This document shows positions 30,980-41,712 of a stretch of DNA of 64,000 bases, piece by piece (the stretch's first letter is position 1; each line of letters starts with the position of its first letter). The notes beneath the pieces were generated by a model. The model did not search any database, was not told the origin of the DNA, and saw nothing but the letters and a program-made list of their open reading frames with translations. The position numbers and the translations under genes were made by a program. The stretch comes from Brassica napus (Eukaryota; Streptophyta; Magnoliopsida; Brassicales; Brassicaceae): positions 62,001 to 126,000 of the forward strand of contig NW_026015179.1 in the NCBI RefSeq assembly GCF_020379485.1, in the 5' to 3' direction.

Positions 30980-31829
30980 TAATGAGATCCTAGGACCCTT
31001 CTCTGGATGGTTTGGATAGATCCTTGCATAAACGAATCAAAGACTCAAGTTTATCAAGGCTGTGGATCGAATGGTGACACAAGAGGCTGCGGAAAGGCTC
31101 CTTGATACTCCTAGACTTAGATCGGATATGACACACCTTTCTAAAGCCCTTGGGCGTTGGATATTACACACCAACAGACTGGATACTACACACCAGACAC
31201 TCTCTTAACTCGTGAAAGCAAGGGAGAAGAAAACACAAAGGTTTAAATGAAAGAAAACTTGATAGATGCTAGGGTTGCCGAGTTACACATATATATAGTG
31301 AAAGGCTTGGAACAGGCTCCAAGCATTTCGAAATTAAAGGAACAGGCTCCTCCAATTAATGTAGAAGTAAAGACACAACTTAGATAGAGTTTTCGAAAAT
31401 GAAAGACATAAATACTTAGAAATAAAGATAGCATAAGGTTCTTCATGTGGTTTGGTCCGAGAGTATCAACTAGGTGATAAGATAGCAAGACTATGGCCTC
31501 GTTAAAAACCTATCATTGCAAAACCCAATGGGACAAAAACAATGATAGGAAAAGAGCACACATAGCTTGCTAGCCTAGATGATACTCAACTTGATGGTAA
31601 GATGGCTTGAATGGTGATAAGCGTATCTTGAAGTATCAAGCTTCCTCCAAGACATTCTTCTTGCTCCAAGGACTTCCTGATTAGTCCTCCAATAGCTTCT
31701 TTGAGTTTCCTAGCTCTGGCTCGAGTCATGGGACCTTTAGGAATGGTTAAGACCTCATCTTCTTCAGCTGGTTCATCTCTAAACTCGCCATCTCTATCTC
31801 CATCAGCTGGCTGGTCCATGATCATATCA
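30980..31829 (-). repeat. 5' LTR of G (850 bp)
   Basis: Collinear with 25190-26039 at an offset of 5790 bp; no difference was noticed. The 79-codon frame at 31586-31825 is the LTR copy of the polyprotein tail, not a separate gene. Confidence 0.93.
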
Positions 31830-31936
31830 GCTTGGAAACCATGAAGACCTCCCTCGTTAAAAACCTCACCAAGTAAAACCCATTGGGATAAAACCTTGAT
31901 GAGGGAAAAAGAGTGGAGACTCCATGGTTAAGGGGC

Positions 31937-34900
31937 TCAGCTCCTAGGAGTCAGATCAATGAGTCCAAGCCTTGACAGTATGGACTCCATTGTCTTCAAT
32001 CTCGCTGCCTTAGTAAACACATCTGCAAGCTGATCTTCACTTCTTGTATAACATGGCAGAATCACTCCTAAGATGATCATCTGCCTCACCTTATGACAAT
32101 CCACCTCTATGTGCTTTGTTCTCTCATGAAACACTGAATTGGAGGCAATGTGGATAGCTGCTTGATTGTCACAATGCATTGTCATAGGTGTGGCCTGCTC
32201 GATCTCCAAGTGCTTCAAGATCCCCTTGATCCACACCAACTCATTTGTAAGCTTCAACATAGCTCTATACTCAGCTTCAGCACTTGAACAGGAGATGACC
32301 TTCTGCTTCTTACTCTTCCAAGTAACCAGATTCCCTCCAATGAATGTACAATACCCAGTAGTTGATCTCCTGTCCACTCTATCTCCTGCCCAATCAGCAT
32401 CACAATACCCAACCACTTCTGTACTGCCATTGCAACCCATCCAAACTCCTTGTCCATGTGAGCCACTCAAATACCTCAGTATCCTATCAACCATCTTCCA
32501 GTGATGTACCTTTGGCGCCTGCATATGTTGGCTCACTTGATTCACAGCAAAGCATATATCAGGTCTGGTGATAGTCAAGTAGATCAGCTTACCCACCATC
32601 CTCCTATACAGCTTAGCATCCTCAAACAACTGGTTCTCTTCAACCTCCCCCTCACGCAAGACCTTATACCCTTCCTCAAGAGGTGTCTTAGCTATCTTCC
32701 CTCCAAGCACATCAGTCTCCTTCAGCATATCCATAGTATACTTCCTTTGAGACATAAACAAACCCTCCTTAGATCTGCATATCTCAATCCCCAAAAAATA
32801 CTTCATCTCTCCCAAGTCTTTAATATCAAACACAGACTTGAGAAACTCTTTGGTGGCTTTAATCCCAGCCTTATCACTCCCTGTGATAATCAAATCATCC
32901 ACATACACCAAAATCACTATGATCCCTGATGGTCCAACCAGTGTGAAGAGTGTATGATCTAGTTCAGACTTCCTGAACCCTCTCCCATTGAGAGTTGTAC
33001 TAAGCTTTCTGTACCAAGCTCTAGGAGACTGCTTCAGCCCATATATAGCCTTCTTCAATCTCAAAACATTCCCTGGCTTTACTAGATGCTCAAGACCAGG
33101 AGGTGGATGCATGTATACTTCATCTTCAAGTTCACCTTGCAAGAAAGCATTCTTCACATCCATTTGCCACAAATCCCACTCCAAGTTTGTTGCAATAGAT
33201 AACACAATTCGAATTGTGTGAAGCTTGGCCACTGGTGCAAAAGTATCAATGTAATCTTCCCCATAAGTCTGTGTAAATCCTCTTGCAACCAGCCTAGTCT
33301 TGCGCCTATCTATCTCCCCATTTGCAAGGTACTTGATGGTGAAGATCCATCTGCTTGAAACTGCCTTCTTCCCTTTAGGTAACTCACTCTCATACCAAGT
33401 ATCATTCCTGATCATTGCATCCCTTTCATCTCCTACTGAATCTCTCCAAACCTTGTGCTTCATAGCTTCTTCATAAGATCTTGGTATCTCATTCTCATCC
33501 AAGTTACACATAAACACCATGTGCTCTTCTGGAAACTCTGCAAAGGAACACACGGCTTGAGAGGGATGCTCCACAGCCTGGGCATTGTAGTACACTCTCG
33601 TGTTTACCCAGTTGGAAGGATCCCTCCTTATCCTTGTGCTCCTCCGCAAGGTCTCAACCTGTTCTTCAGCCTGAACATTCTCTTGTGCTTCCTCTCTTAA
33701 ACCAGTAGGTTCTCCCTGCTCATTTCCACCTGACTGAGCTTCACTCTCTACTTCCTGTGTCTCCTCCTGATCATGCTGACCTGAATCCTCTTGGTTATGC
33801 TCCTGCTCCCCTGATTCAGATCCATTCCCCCTCTCATGATCAAGAGGGGTTGTTCCTCCAGCTTCTCCAGTTTGATTAGAAGGTCCGGTTCTTCCTGGTT
33901 CCTGATCTTGGGATAATCCTATCCCTAGCCTCTCCAACAACACTCTCAATGTTGTTGCCTTCTCTGATGGAGCTCGGGACAGATCCTCTAGGTCTTCCCA
34001 TTTCTTCTCCTCATAATACCCTTTAGACTCAACAAACTTCACTTCTCTAGATACCATAACCCTCCTAGTTATTGGATCATAACATTTGTAGCCTTTCTGA
34101 GTGATTGAGTACCCAATGAACATAGCTTTAGTACTCTTTGCTTCTAGCTTGTTCCTTCTTTCTCCGGGAATCATCACATAACATAAGCACCCAAAGACTC
34201 TCAAATGATCAATGTGTGGCTTGGCCTTGTTCAATACTTCAAAGGGAGACAGTTTCTTCAAGACACGGGTTGGCACTCTATTGATGAGATAGCAAGCAGT
34301 CTGAACAGCATCACTCCAAAACCTCTTAGGGACATTCATGTGGAACATGATTGATCTCGCAACCTCCATCAAATGTCTGTTCTTCCTCTCAGCCACCCCA
34401 TTTTGTTGTGGTGTGTAAGGACAGCTAGTTTGTTGCACAATCCCATGCTTTGCAAGATGACTCTTGAAAGCATTGCTAGTGTATTCTCCTCCATTATCAG
34501 ACCTCAGAATCCTCACAGTGGCATTGTACTGATTAGTAACATATGCTTGGAAGTTCATGAAGGCTTCTAGGACTCTGTCTTTGGAGGGAATCATGGTGAT
34601 CCATGTGTACTTGGACTTCTCATCAATGAAAGTCACAAAGTACTTATGGCTGTCTCTAGACATACAGGGAGCTGTCCACACGTCTGAATGCACCAGATCA
34701 AAGCAATTCTCATATCTGGTTTCTGATGTTGGGAAGACAGTCCTACAGTGCTTTCCAAGTATACAAGCTTCACACTCCAAGTGATTGAACGCCATACTTG
34801 GTAGAATCAGTTCAATTGCCTTGGCATGAGGATGTCCCAGCCTTGCATGCCATGTGAGATTATCACACCTATCCGTTGTGCTGCTTAAACACACAGACTC

Positions 34901-36118
34901 CACAGGACTAGGCGCCTCAGTTGTTTGGAGATGATAGAGCTGATGCTTGCTGTCTCCTCTGCCAATAACCCTTCCAGTCTTCAAATCCTGGAACTCAACT
35001 TCATTTGGTCTGAAAACCACTTGACAATCCAGATCAACTGTAGCCTTCTTAACTGAGATTAGATTGGATGTAAACTGAGGTAGGTAGAAGGCAGTGGAGT
35101 TCTTCTCAAACAGCTTGAGGTTTCCCACTCCTTCTATTGGGATCCTGGTACCATTGGCTATCATGACACTCCCTGTTGCTGCTTTAACCTCACTGATTAG
35201 TCTCTTGTCACTGATCATGTGGTGTGTTGCTCCAGAGTCAATGATGATGGGTTTAGATGTGGATGCTTTGGCAGGAGCACCCAGACTCCGGGTCGTAGCC
35301 AAAGCATACACATGCTTAACCAACTCATCCCATTCCTTCTTTGTCACACACTCATCTGCCCTCTTGGTATCCATTCCTCTCATATCCGCACTGTCTCCTA
35401 CTGTCTCTCCCATGTAAGCTGAGTATGAACACTCTCCTATAACCATCTGCTGAAGTACATCCTTGATTCTCTTCAAGATTACACTCATCCTGTCACTTAA
35501 GTGCTCAGACTCGCTATCCTTTCTCCATGCCCTTCTCTTCATTAACCACTCCTTAGAAAGTTTTCTCAACCTTCCCCTCTTACAGCTTGTACCTCCCTTC
35601 CATCTTTCTGGCTTCCTGTTCATTTCCCACACATCACAAGTATATTTAACAAGCTCACATACCTCTTCCATAAGGAAGCTGAAGATCACATCTTGCTTCC
35701 TCCTTTCTTGACAACATCTCGGATTTGATGTGTGTGTCTTCACCACATCTAGCTCCGACCATACTTCTCTCAGCCTTCCCACAAGCTGATAACACTCATC
35801 CTCTCCTTGTCTCAAGCCGCGGATCACCCCTCTGTCCTCAACGACTCTCACAAGCTTGGACTTGCCTAAAGTTGCTTCAATCTCACTCTTTGTAGTGTCT
35901 CCTTGAACAACTTCATTTCCCAGCTTCAGACCTCTTGTCTGACCTTCTTCAGTAGCCATTTCCATGAAAGGTTTCCCCTTTCCATGACTACTCCATAACC
36001 CACAGCTTTCCAAAGCTCTCTTTGCCCATCTTGACCAATCGCCATCCCTCTCTTCTTCAAGCTCCATGGTTGTACTAGATCTGTGCTTCATTTCCATGTT
36101 GAGATAGTTTGAATCCAT
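31937..36118 (-). CDS. gag-pol: Copia Gag-Pol polyprotein of C3, interior 1 (1393 aa)
   Basis: Complete from ATG (36118) to stop. The degenerate Gag region has the WSRWAKRALESCGLW motif, a UBN2-like stretch (YQLVGRLREVWSELD), a basic patch (about 175-200) and ECSYSAYMGE (about 229-238), but no zinc knuckle. Protease IIIDSGATHH has D294. Integrase carries HHCC residues (WHARLGHPH, CEACILGKHC) and the DD35E triad D479, D541, E577. RT has YVDD, and RNase H ends at TPRS. The protein is identical to that at 36895-41076. G has split the 3' UTR below it but not the frame. Confidence 0.96.
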   Translation of the reverse strand: MDSNYLNMEMKHRSSTTMELEEERDGDWSRWAKRALESCGLWSSHGKGKPFMEMATEEGQTRGLKLGNEVVQGDTTKSEIEATLGKSKLVRVVEDRGVIRGLRQGEDECYQLVGRLREVWSELDVVKTHTSNPRCCQERRKQDVIFSFLMEEVCELVKYTCDVWEMNRKPERWKGGTSCKRGRLRKLSKEWLMKRRAWRKDSESEHLSDRMSVILKRIKDVLQQMVIGECSYSAYMGETVGDSADMRGMDTKRADECVTKKEWDELVKHVYALATTRSLGAPAKASTSKPIIIDSGATHHMISDKRLISEVKAATGSVMIANGTRIPIEGVGNLKLFEKNSTAFYLPQFTSNLISVKKATVDLDCQVVFRPNEVEFQDLKTGRVIGRGDSKHQLYHLQTTEAPSPVESVCLSSTTDRCDNLTWHARLGHPHAKAIELILPSMAFNHLECEACILGKHCRTVFPTSETRYENCFDLVHSDVWTAPCMSRDSHKYFVTFIDEKSKYTWITMIPSKDRVLEAFMNFQAYVTNQYNATVRILRSDNGGEYTSNAFKSHLAKHGIVQQTSCPYTPQQNGVAERKNRHLMEVARSIMFHMNVPKRFWSDAVQTACYLINRVPTRVLKKLSPFEVLNKAKPHIDHLRVFGCLCYVMIPGERRNKLEAKSTKAMFIGYSITQKGYKCYDPITRRVMVSREVKFVESKGYYEEKKWEDLEDLSRAPSEKATTLRVLLERLGIGLSQDQEPGRTGPSNQTGEAGGTTPLDHERGNGSESGEQEHNQEDSGQHDQEETQEVESEAQSGGNEQGEPTGLREEAQENVQAEEQVETLRRSTRIRRDPSNWVNTRVYYNAQAVEHPSQAVCSFAEFPEEHMVFMCNLDENEIPRSYEEAMKHKVWRDSVGDERDAMIRNDTWYESELPKGKKAVSSRWIFTIKYLANGEIDRRKTRLVARGFTQTYGEDYIDTFAPVAKLHTIRIVLSIATNLEWDLWQMDVKNAFLQGELEDEVYMHPPPGLEHLVKPGNVLRLKKAIYGLKQSPRAWYRKLSTTLNGRGFRKSELDHTLFTLVGPSGIIVILVYVDDLIITGSDKAGIKATKEFLKSVFDIKDLGEMKYFLGIEICRSKEGLFMSQRKYTMDMLKETDVLGGKIAKTPLEEGYKVLREGEVEENQLFEDAKLYRRMVGKLIYLTITRPDICFAVNQVSQHMQAPKVHHWKMVDRILRYLSGSHGQGVWMGCNGSTEVVGYCDADWAGDRVDRRSTTGYCTFIGGNLVTWKSKKQKVISCSSAEAEYRAMLKLTNELVWIKGILKHLEIEQATPMTMHCDNQAAIHIASNSVFHERTKHIEVDCHKVRQMIILGVILPCYTRSEDQLADVFTKAARLKTMESILSRLGLIDLTPRS

Positions 36119-36251
36119 CAGAATATCTCACACCACTCAGATAATAAAGACCAGAACTCAAGAACACCAAGAACACTCAAGAACCCTCAAGAACACTCAA
36201 GAACACCCAGATTTTATGAAAAAAGAAATCACACTCTCCCCTTTTTAGCAA

Positions 36252-36267
36252 CCTGGCTCTGATACCA
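36252..36267 (-). other. Primer binding site, C3 interior 1
   Basis: The sense TGGTATCAGAGCCAGG abuts LTR 2. Confidence 0.9.
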
Positions 36268-36752
36268 TATACACTTTTGTGTATTAGAGCATGATTCAAC
36301 CAATCAGGGATAATCAGATGAAAAGATTAAAGAGATTAAGAGATTCTAGTGAGAGAATAAAGAGAGAGAGACTCAAAACTCCATTAATTAATAACTGATG
36401 AGGTTTACAAGTATTAATAGAGAGAGCAACAAGGAAATTCGAAATGGTTAAGCATGTGTAGTCAAAGGACAGGCTGGAACTCCTTTTGAATCACTTGGCT
36501 GTGCTTTCTCACATGCTTGCACTAGTATAAAGGTAACTTCTCCTTTCCAGCATCATACAGGCTGTCAAAGTGATCCCTTATCCTTCCTTAACCTCACTTA
36601 TCCTCTTTGGTCGAGTTTCCTCTCTTCTCTTCACTAAGTTACCTTCTCATCCCATCAGATAACTTCCCCAAGTAGTTACTGTGGTTAAAATAAAGTTACC
36701 ACAGTAAAACTCTAAAGTTACTGTCTCAGCCTCCTTGGTCTTCATCTCAATA
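36268..36752 (-). repeat. C3 LTR 2, shared by two interiors (485 bp)
   Basis: It serves as 5' LTR of interior 1 and 3' LTR of interior 2: a primer site lies on one side (36252-36267) and a purine tract on the other (36753-36765). No target duplication flanks it, which is the mark of unequal recombination between LTRs. Confidence 0.93.
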
Positions 36753-36821
36753 CTCCCCCTCAAGCTTGACCATGTAGAACAAGTCAAGCTTGGAAACCAT
36801 GAAGACCTCCCTCGTTAAAAA

Positions 36822-36862
36822 CCTCACCAAGTAAAACCCATTGGGATAAAACCTTGATGAGG
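36822..36862 (-). promoter_or_regulatory. Conserved 3' UTR hairpin, C3 interior 2
   Basis: Same C-family hairpin as at 11406-11446; interior 1 has its copy at 31864-31904. Confidence 0.75.
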
Positions 36863-36894
36863 GAAAAAGAGTGGAGACTCCATGGTTAAGGGGC

Positions 36895-39800
36895 TCAGCT
36901 CCTAGGAGTCAGATCAATGAGTCCAAGCCTTGACAGTATGGACTCCATTGTCTTCAATCTCGCTGCCTTAGTAAACACATCTGCAAGCTGATCTTCACTT
37001 CTTGTATAACATGGCAGAATCACTCCTAAGATGATCATCTGCCTCACCTTATGACAATCCACCTCTATGTGCTTTGTTCTCTCATGAAACACTGAATTGG
37101 AGGCAATGTGGATAGCTGCTTGATTGTCACAATGCATTGTCATAGGTGTGGCCTGCTCGATCTCCAAGTGCTTCAAGATCCCCTTGATCCACACCAACTC
37201 ATTTGTAAGCTTCAACATAGCTCTATACTCAGCTTCAGCACTTGAACAGGAGATGACCTTCTGCTTCTTACTCTTCCAAGTAACCAGATTCCCTCCAATG
37301 AATGTACAATACCCAGTAGTTGATCTCCTGTCCACTCTATCTCCTGCCCAATCAGCATCACAATACCCAACCACTTCTGTACTGCCATTGCAACCCATCC
37401 AAACTCCTTGTCCATGTGAGCCACTCAAATACCTCAGTATCCTATCAACCATCTTCCAGTGATGTACCTTTGGCGCCTGCATATGTTGGCTCACTTGATT
37501 CACAGCAAAGCATATATCAGGTCTGGTGATAGTCAAGTAGATCAGCTTACCCACCATCCTCCTATACAGCTTAGCATCCTCAAACAACTGGTTCTCTTCA
37601 ACCTCCCCCTCACGCAAGACCTTATACCCTTCCTCAAGAGGTGTCTTAGCTATCTTCCCTCCAAGCACATCAGTCTCCTTCAGCATATCCATAGTATACT
37701 TCCTTTGAGACATAAACAAACCCTCCTTAGATCTGCATATCTCAATCCCCAAAAAATACTTCATCTCTCCCAAGTCTTTAATATCAAACACAGACTTGAG
37801 AAACTCTTTGGTGGCTTTAATCCCAGCCTTATCACTCCCTGTGATAATCAAATCATCCACATACACCAAAATCACTATGATCCCTGATGGTCCAACCAGT
37901 GTGAAGAGTGTATGATCTAGTTCAGACTTCCTGAACCCTCTCCCATTGAGAGTTGTACTAAGCTTTCTGTACCAAGCTCTAGGAGACTGCTTCAGCCCAT
38001 ATATAGCCTTCTTCAATCTCAAAACATTCCCTGGCTTTACTAGATGCTCAAGACCAGGAGGTGGATGCATGTATACTTCATCTTCAAGTTCACCTTGCAA
38101 GAAAGCATTCTTCACATCCATTTGCCACAAATCCCACTCCAAGTTTGTTGCAATAGATAACACAATTCGAATTGTGTGAAGCTTGGCCACTGGTGCAAAA
38201 GTATCAATGTAATCTTCCCCATAAGTCTGTGTAAATCCTCTTGCAACCAGCCTAGTCTTGCGCCTATCTATCTCCCCATTTGCAAGGTACTTGATGGTGA
38301 AGATCCATCTGCTTGAAACTGCCTTCTTCCCTTTAGGTAACTCACTCTCATACCAAGTATCATTCCTGATCATTGCATCCCTTTCATCTCCTACTGAATC
38401 TCTCCAAACCTTGTGCTTCATAGCTTCTTCATAAGATCTTGGTATCTCATTCTCATCCAAGTTACACATAAACACCATGTGCTCTTCTGGAAACTCTGCA
38501 AAGGAACACACGGCTTGAGAGGGATGCTCCACAGCCTGGGCATTGTAGTACACTCTCGTGTTTACCCAGTTGGAAGGATCCCTCCTTATCCTTGTGCTCC
38601 TCCGCAAGGTCTCAACCTGTTCTTCAGCCTGAACATTCTCTTGTGCTTCCTCTCTTAAACCAGTAGGTTCTCCCTGCTCATTTCCACCTGACTGAGCTTC
38701 ACTCTCTACTTCCTGTGTCTCCTCCTGATCATGCTGACCTGAATCCTCTTGGTTATGCTCCTGCTCCCCTGATTCAGATCCATTCCCCCTCTCATGATCA
38801 AGAGGGGTTGTTCCTCCAGCTTCTCCAGTTTGATTAGAAGGTCCGGTTCTTCCTGGTTCCTGATCTTGGGATAATCCTATCCCTAGCCTCTCCAACAACA
38901 CTCTCAATGTTGTTGCCTTCTCTGATGGAGCTCGGGACAGATCCTCTAGGTCTTCCCATTTCTTCTCCTCATAATACCCTTTAGACTCAACAAACTTCAC
39001 TTCTCTAGATACCATAACCCTCCTAGTTATTGGATCATAACATTTGTAGCCTTTCTGAGTGATTGAGTACCCAATGAACATAGCTTTAGTACTCTTTGCT
39101 TCTAGCTTGTTCCTTCTTTCTCCGGGAATCATCACATAACATAAGCACCCAAAGACTCTCAAATGATCAATGTGTGGCTTGGCCTTGTTCAATACTTCAA
39201 AGGGAGACAGTTTCTTCAAGACACGGGTTGGCACTCTATTGATGAGATAGCAAGCAGTCTGAACAGCATCACTCCAAAACCTCTTAGGGACATTCATGTG
39301 GAACATGATTGATCTCGCAACCTCCATCAAATGTCTGTTCTTCCTCTCAGCCACCCCATTTTGTTGTGGTGTGTAAGGACAGCTAGTTTGTTGCACAATC
39401 CCATGCTTTGCAAGATGACTCTTGAAAGCATTGCTAGTGTATTCTCCTCCATTATCAGACCTCAGAATCCTCACAGTGGCATTGTACTGATTAGTAACAT
39501 ATGCTTGGAAGTTCATGAAGGCTTCTAGGACTCTGTCTTTGGAGGGAATCATGGTGATCCATGTGTACTTGGACTTCTCATCAATGAAAGTCACAAAGTA
39601 CTTATGGCTGTCTCTAGACATACAGGGAGCTGTCCACACGTCTGAATGCACCAGATCAAAGCAATTCTCATATCTGGTTTCTGATGTTGGGAAGACAGTC
39701 CTACAGTGCTTTCCAAGTATACAAGCTTCACACTCCAAGTGATTGAACGCCATACTTGGTAGAATCAGTTCAATTGCCTTGGCATGAGGATGTCCCAGCC

Positions 39801-41076
39801 TTGCATGCCATGTGAGATTATCACACCTATCCGTTGTGCTGCTTAAACACACAGACTCCACAGGACTAGGCGCCTCAGTTGTTTGGAGATGATAGAGCTG
39901 ATGCTTGCTGTCTCCTCTGCCAATAACCCTTCCAGTCTTCAAATCCTGGAACTCAACTTCATTTGGTCTGAAAACCACTTGACAATCCAGATCAACTGTA
40001 GCCTTCTTAACTGAGATTAGATTGGATGTAAACTGAGGTAGGTAGAAGGCAGTGGAGTTCTTCTCAAACAGCTTGAGGTTTCCCACTCCTTCTATTGGGA
40101 TCCTGGTACCATTGGCTATCATGACACTCCCTGTTGCTGCTTTAACCTCACTGATTAGTCTCTTGTCACTGATCATGTGGTGTGTTGCTCCAGAGTCAAT
40201 GATGATGGGTTTAGATGTGGATGCTTTGGCAGGAGCACCCAGACTCCGGGTCGTAGCCAAAGCATACACATGCTTAACCAACTCATCCCATTCCTTCTTT
40301 GTCACACACTCATCTGCCCTCTTGGTATCCATTCCTCTCATATCCGCACTGTCTCCTACTGTCTCTCCCATGTAAGCTGAGTATGAACACTCTCCTATAA
40401 CCATCTGCTGAAGTACATCCTTGATTCTCTTCAAGATTACACTCATCCTGTCACTTAAGTGCTCAGACTCGCTATCCTTTCTCCATGCCCTTCTCTTCAT
40501 TAACCACTCCTTAGAAAGTTTTCTCAACCTTCCCCTCTTACAGCTTGTACCTCCCTTCCATCTTTCTGGCTTCCTGTTCATTTCCCACACATCACAAGTA
40601 TATTTAACAAGCTCACATACCTCTTCCATAAGGAAGCTGAAGATCACATCTTGCTTCCTCCTTTCTTGACAACATCTCGGATTTGATGTGTGTGTCTTCA
40701 CCACATCTAGCTCCGACCATACTTCTCTCAGCCTTCCCACAAGCTGATAACACTCATCCTCTCCTTGTCTCAAGCCGCGGATCACCCCTCTGTCCTCAAC
40801 GACTCTCACAAGCTTGGACTTGCCTAAAGTTGCTTCAATCTCACTCTTTGTAGTGTCTCCTTGAACAACTTCATTTCCCAGCTTCAGACCTCTTGTCTGA
40901 CCTTCTTCAGTAGCCATTTCCATGAAAGGTTTCCCCTTTCCATGACTACTCCATAACCCACAGCTTTCCAAAGCTCTCTTTGCCCATCTTGACCAATCGC
41001 CATCCCTCTCTTCTTCAAGCTCCATGGTTGTACTAGATCTGTGCTTCATTTCCATGTTGAGATAGTTTGAATCCAT
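36895..41076 (-). CDS. gag-pol: Copia Gag-Pol polyprotein of C3, interior 2 (1393 aa)
   Basis: Complete and residue-for-residue the same as the copy at 31937-36118, with all protease, integrase, RT and RNase H motifs. The leader differs by at least one base (AAAAACGAAATC near 41178 against AAAAAAGAAATC near 36221). This argues against a pure assembly duplication, although that should still be tested. Confidence 0.96.
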   Translation of the reverse strand: MDSNYLNMEMKHRSSTTMELEEERDGDWSRWAKRALESCGLWSSHGKGKPFMEMATEEGQTRGLKLGNEVVQGDTTKSEIEATLGKSKLVRVVEDRGVIRGLRQGEDECYQLVGRLREVWSELDVVKTHTSNPRCCQERRKQDVIFSFLMEEVCELVKYTCDVWEMNRKPERWKGGTSCKRGRLRKLSKEWLMKRRAWRKDSESEHLSDRMSVILKRIKDVLQQMVIGECSYSAYMGETVGDSADMRGMDTKRADECVTKKEWDELVKHVYALATTRSLGAPAKASTSKPIIIDSGATHHMISDKRLISEVKAATGSVMIANGTRIPIEGVGNLKLFEKNSTAFYLPQFTSNLISVKKATVDLDCQVVFRPNEVEFQDLKTGRVIGRGDSKHQLYHLQTTEAPSPVESVCLSSTTDRCDNLTWHARLGHPHAKAIELILPSMAFNHLECEACILGKHCRTVFPTSETRYENCFDLVHSDVWTAPCMSRDSHKYFVTFIDEKSKYTWITMIPSKDRVLEAFMNFQAYVTNQYNATVRILRSDNGGEYTSNAFKSHLAKHGIVQQTSCPYTPQQNGVAERKNRHLMEVARSIMFHMNVPKRFWSDAVQTACYLINRVPTRVLKKLSPFEVLNKAKPHIDHLRVFGCLCYVMIPGERRNKLEAKSTKAMFIGYSITQKGYKCYDPITRRVMVSREVKFVESKGYYEEKKWEDLEDLSRAPSEKATTLRVLLERLGIGLSQDQEPGRTGPSNQTGEAGGTTPLDHERGNGSESGEQEHNQEDSGQHDQEETQEVESEAQSGGNEQGEPTGLREEAQENVQAEEQVETLRRSTRIRRDPSNWVNTRVYYNAQAVEHPSQAVCSFAEFPEEHMVFMCNLDENEIPRSYEEAMKHKVWRDSVGDERDAMIRNDTWYESELPKGKKAVSSRWIFTIKYLANGEIDRRKTRLVARGFTQTYGEDYIDTFAPVAKLHTIRIVLSIATNLEWDLWQMDVKNAFLQGELEDEVYMHPPPGLEHLVKPGNVLRLKKAIYGLKQSPRAWYRKLSTTLNGRGFRKSELDHTLFTLVGPSGIIVILVYVDDLIITGSDKAGIKATKEFLKSVFDIKDLGEMKYFLGIEICRSKEGLFMSQRKYTMDMLKETDVLGGKIAKTPLEEGYKVLREGEVEENQLFEDAKLYRRMVGKLIYLTITRPDICFAVNQVSQHMQAPKVHHWKMVDRILRYLSGSHGQGVWMGCNGSTEVVGYCDADWAGDRVDRRSTTGYCTFIGGNLVTWKSKKQKVISCSSAEAEYRAMLKLTNELVWIKGILKHLEIEQATPMTMHCDNQAAIHIASNSVFHERTKHIEVDCHKVRQMIILGVILPCYTRSEDQLADVFTKAARLKTMESILSRLGLIDLTPRS

Positions 41077-41209
41077 CAGAATATCTCACACCACTCAGAT
41101 AATAAAGACCAGAACTCAAGAACACCAAGAACACTCAAGAACCCTCAAGAACACTCAAGAACACCCAGATTTTATGAAAAACGAAATCACACTCTCCCCT
41201 TTTTAGCAA

Positions 41210-41225
41210 CCTGGCTCTGATACCA
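41210..41225 (-). other. Primer binding site, C3 interior 2
   Basis: The sense TGGTATCAGAGCCAGG abuts LTR 3. Confidence 0.9.
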
Positions 41226-41710
41226 TATACACTTTTGTGTATTAGAGCATGATTCAACCAATCAGGGATAATCAGATGAAAAGATTAAAGAGATTAAGAG
41301 ATTCTAGTGAGAGAATAAAGAGAGAGAGACTCAAAACTCCATTAATTAATAACTGATGAGGTTTACAAGTATTAATAGAGAGAGCAACAAGGAAATTCGA
41401 AATGGTTAAGCATGTGTAGTCAAAGGACAGGCTGGAACTCCTTTTGAATCACTTGGCTGTGCTTTCTCACATGCTTGCACTAGTATAAAGGTAACTTCTC
41501 CTTTCCAGCATCATACAGGCTGTCAAAGTGATCCCTTATCCTTCCTTAACCTCACTTATCCTCTTTGGTCGAGTTTCCTCTCTTCTCTTCACTAAGTTAC
41601 CTTCTCATCCCATCAGATAACTTCCCCAAGTAGTTACTGTGGTTAAAATAAAGTTACCACAGTAAAACTCTAAAGTTACTGTCTCAGCCTCCTTGGTCTT
41701 CATCTCAATA
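41226..41710 (-). repeat. C3 LTR 3 (485 bp)
   Basis: Preceded by a primer site, so it is the 5' LTR of interior 2. On its right the expected purine tract begins with CTCC and then switches at once to plus-strand pol sequence. Confidence 0.92.
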
Positions 41711-41712
41711 CT

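Larger units (their letters stand above)
25190..31829 (-). mobile_element. Complete Ty3/gypsy element G, probable CRM lineage (level 3, in C3)
   Basis: Two 850-bp LTRs appear identical and flank a single Gag-Pol frame. The TSD GCTTG (25185-25189 and 31830-31834) is exact, and the host sequence around it equals the uninterrupted C interior at 36753 onward. The Gag motif [11 protein letters not shown] with [12 protein letters not shown], plus an ORF running into the 3' LTR, recall centromeric CRM chromoviruses; this lineage call is inference from memory. Confidence 0.92.

Noticed and set aside
31586..31825. Independent 79-residue gene in the G 5' LTR
   Set aside because: It is the LTR copy of the polyprotein's C-terminal tail.
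25190..31829. Pararetrovirus (caulimovirus-like) origin of G
   Set aside because: It has two LTRs, a purine tract, an integrase and a TSD, and no movement-protein-like frame, so it is a Ty3/gypsy retrotransposon.
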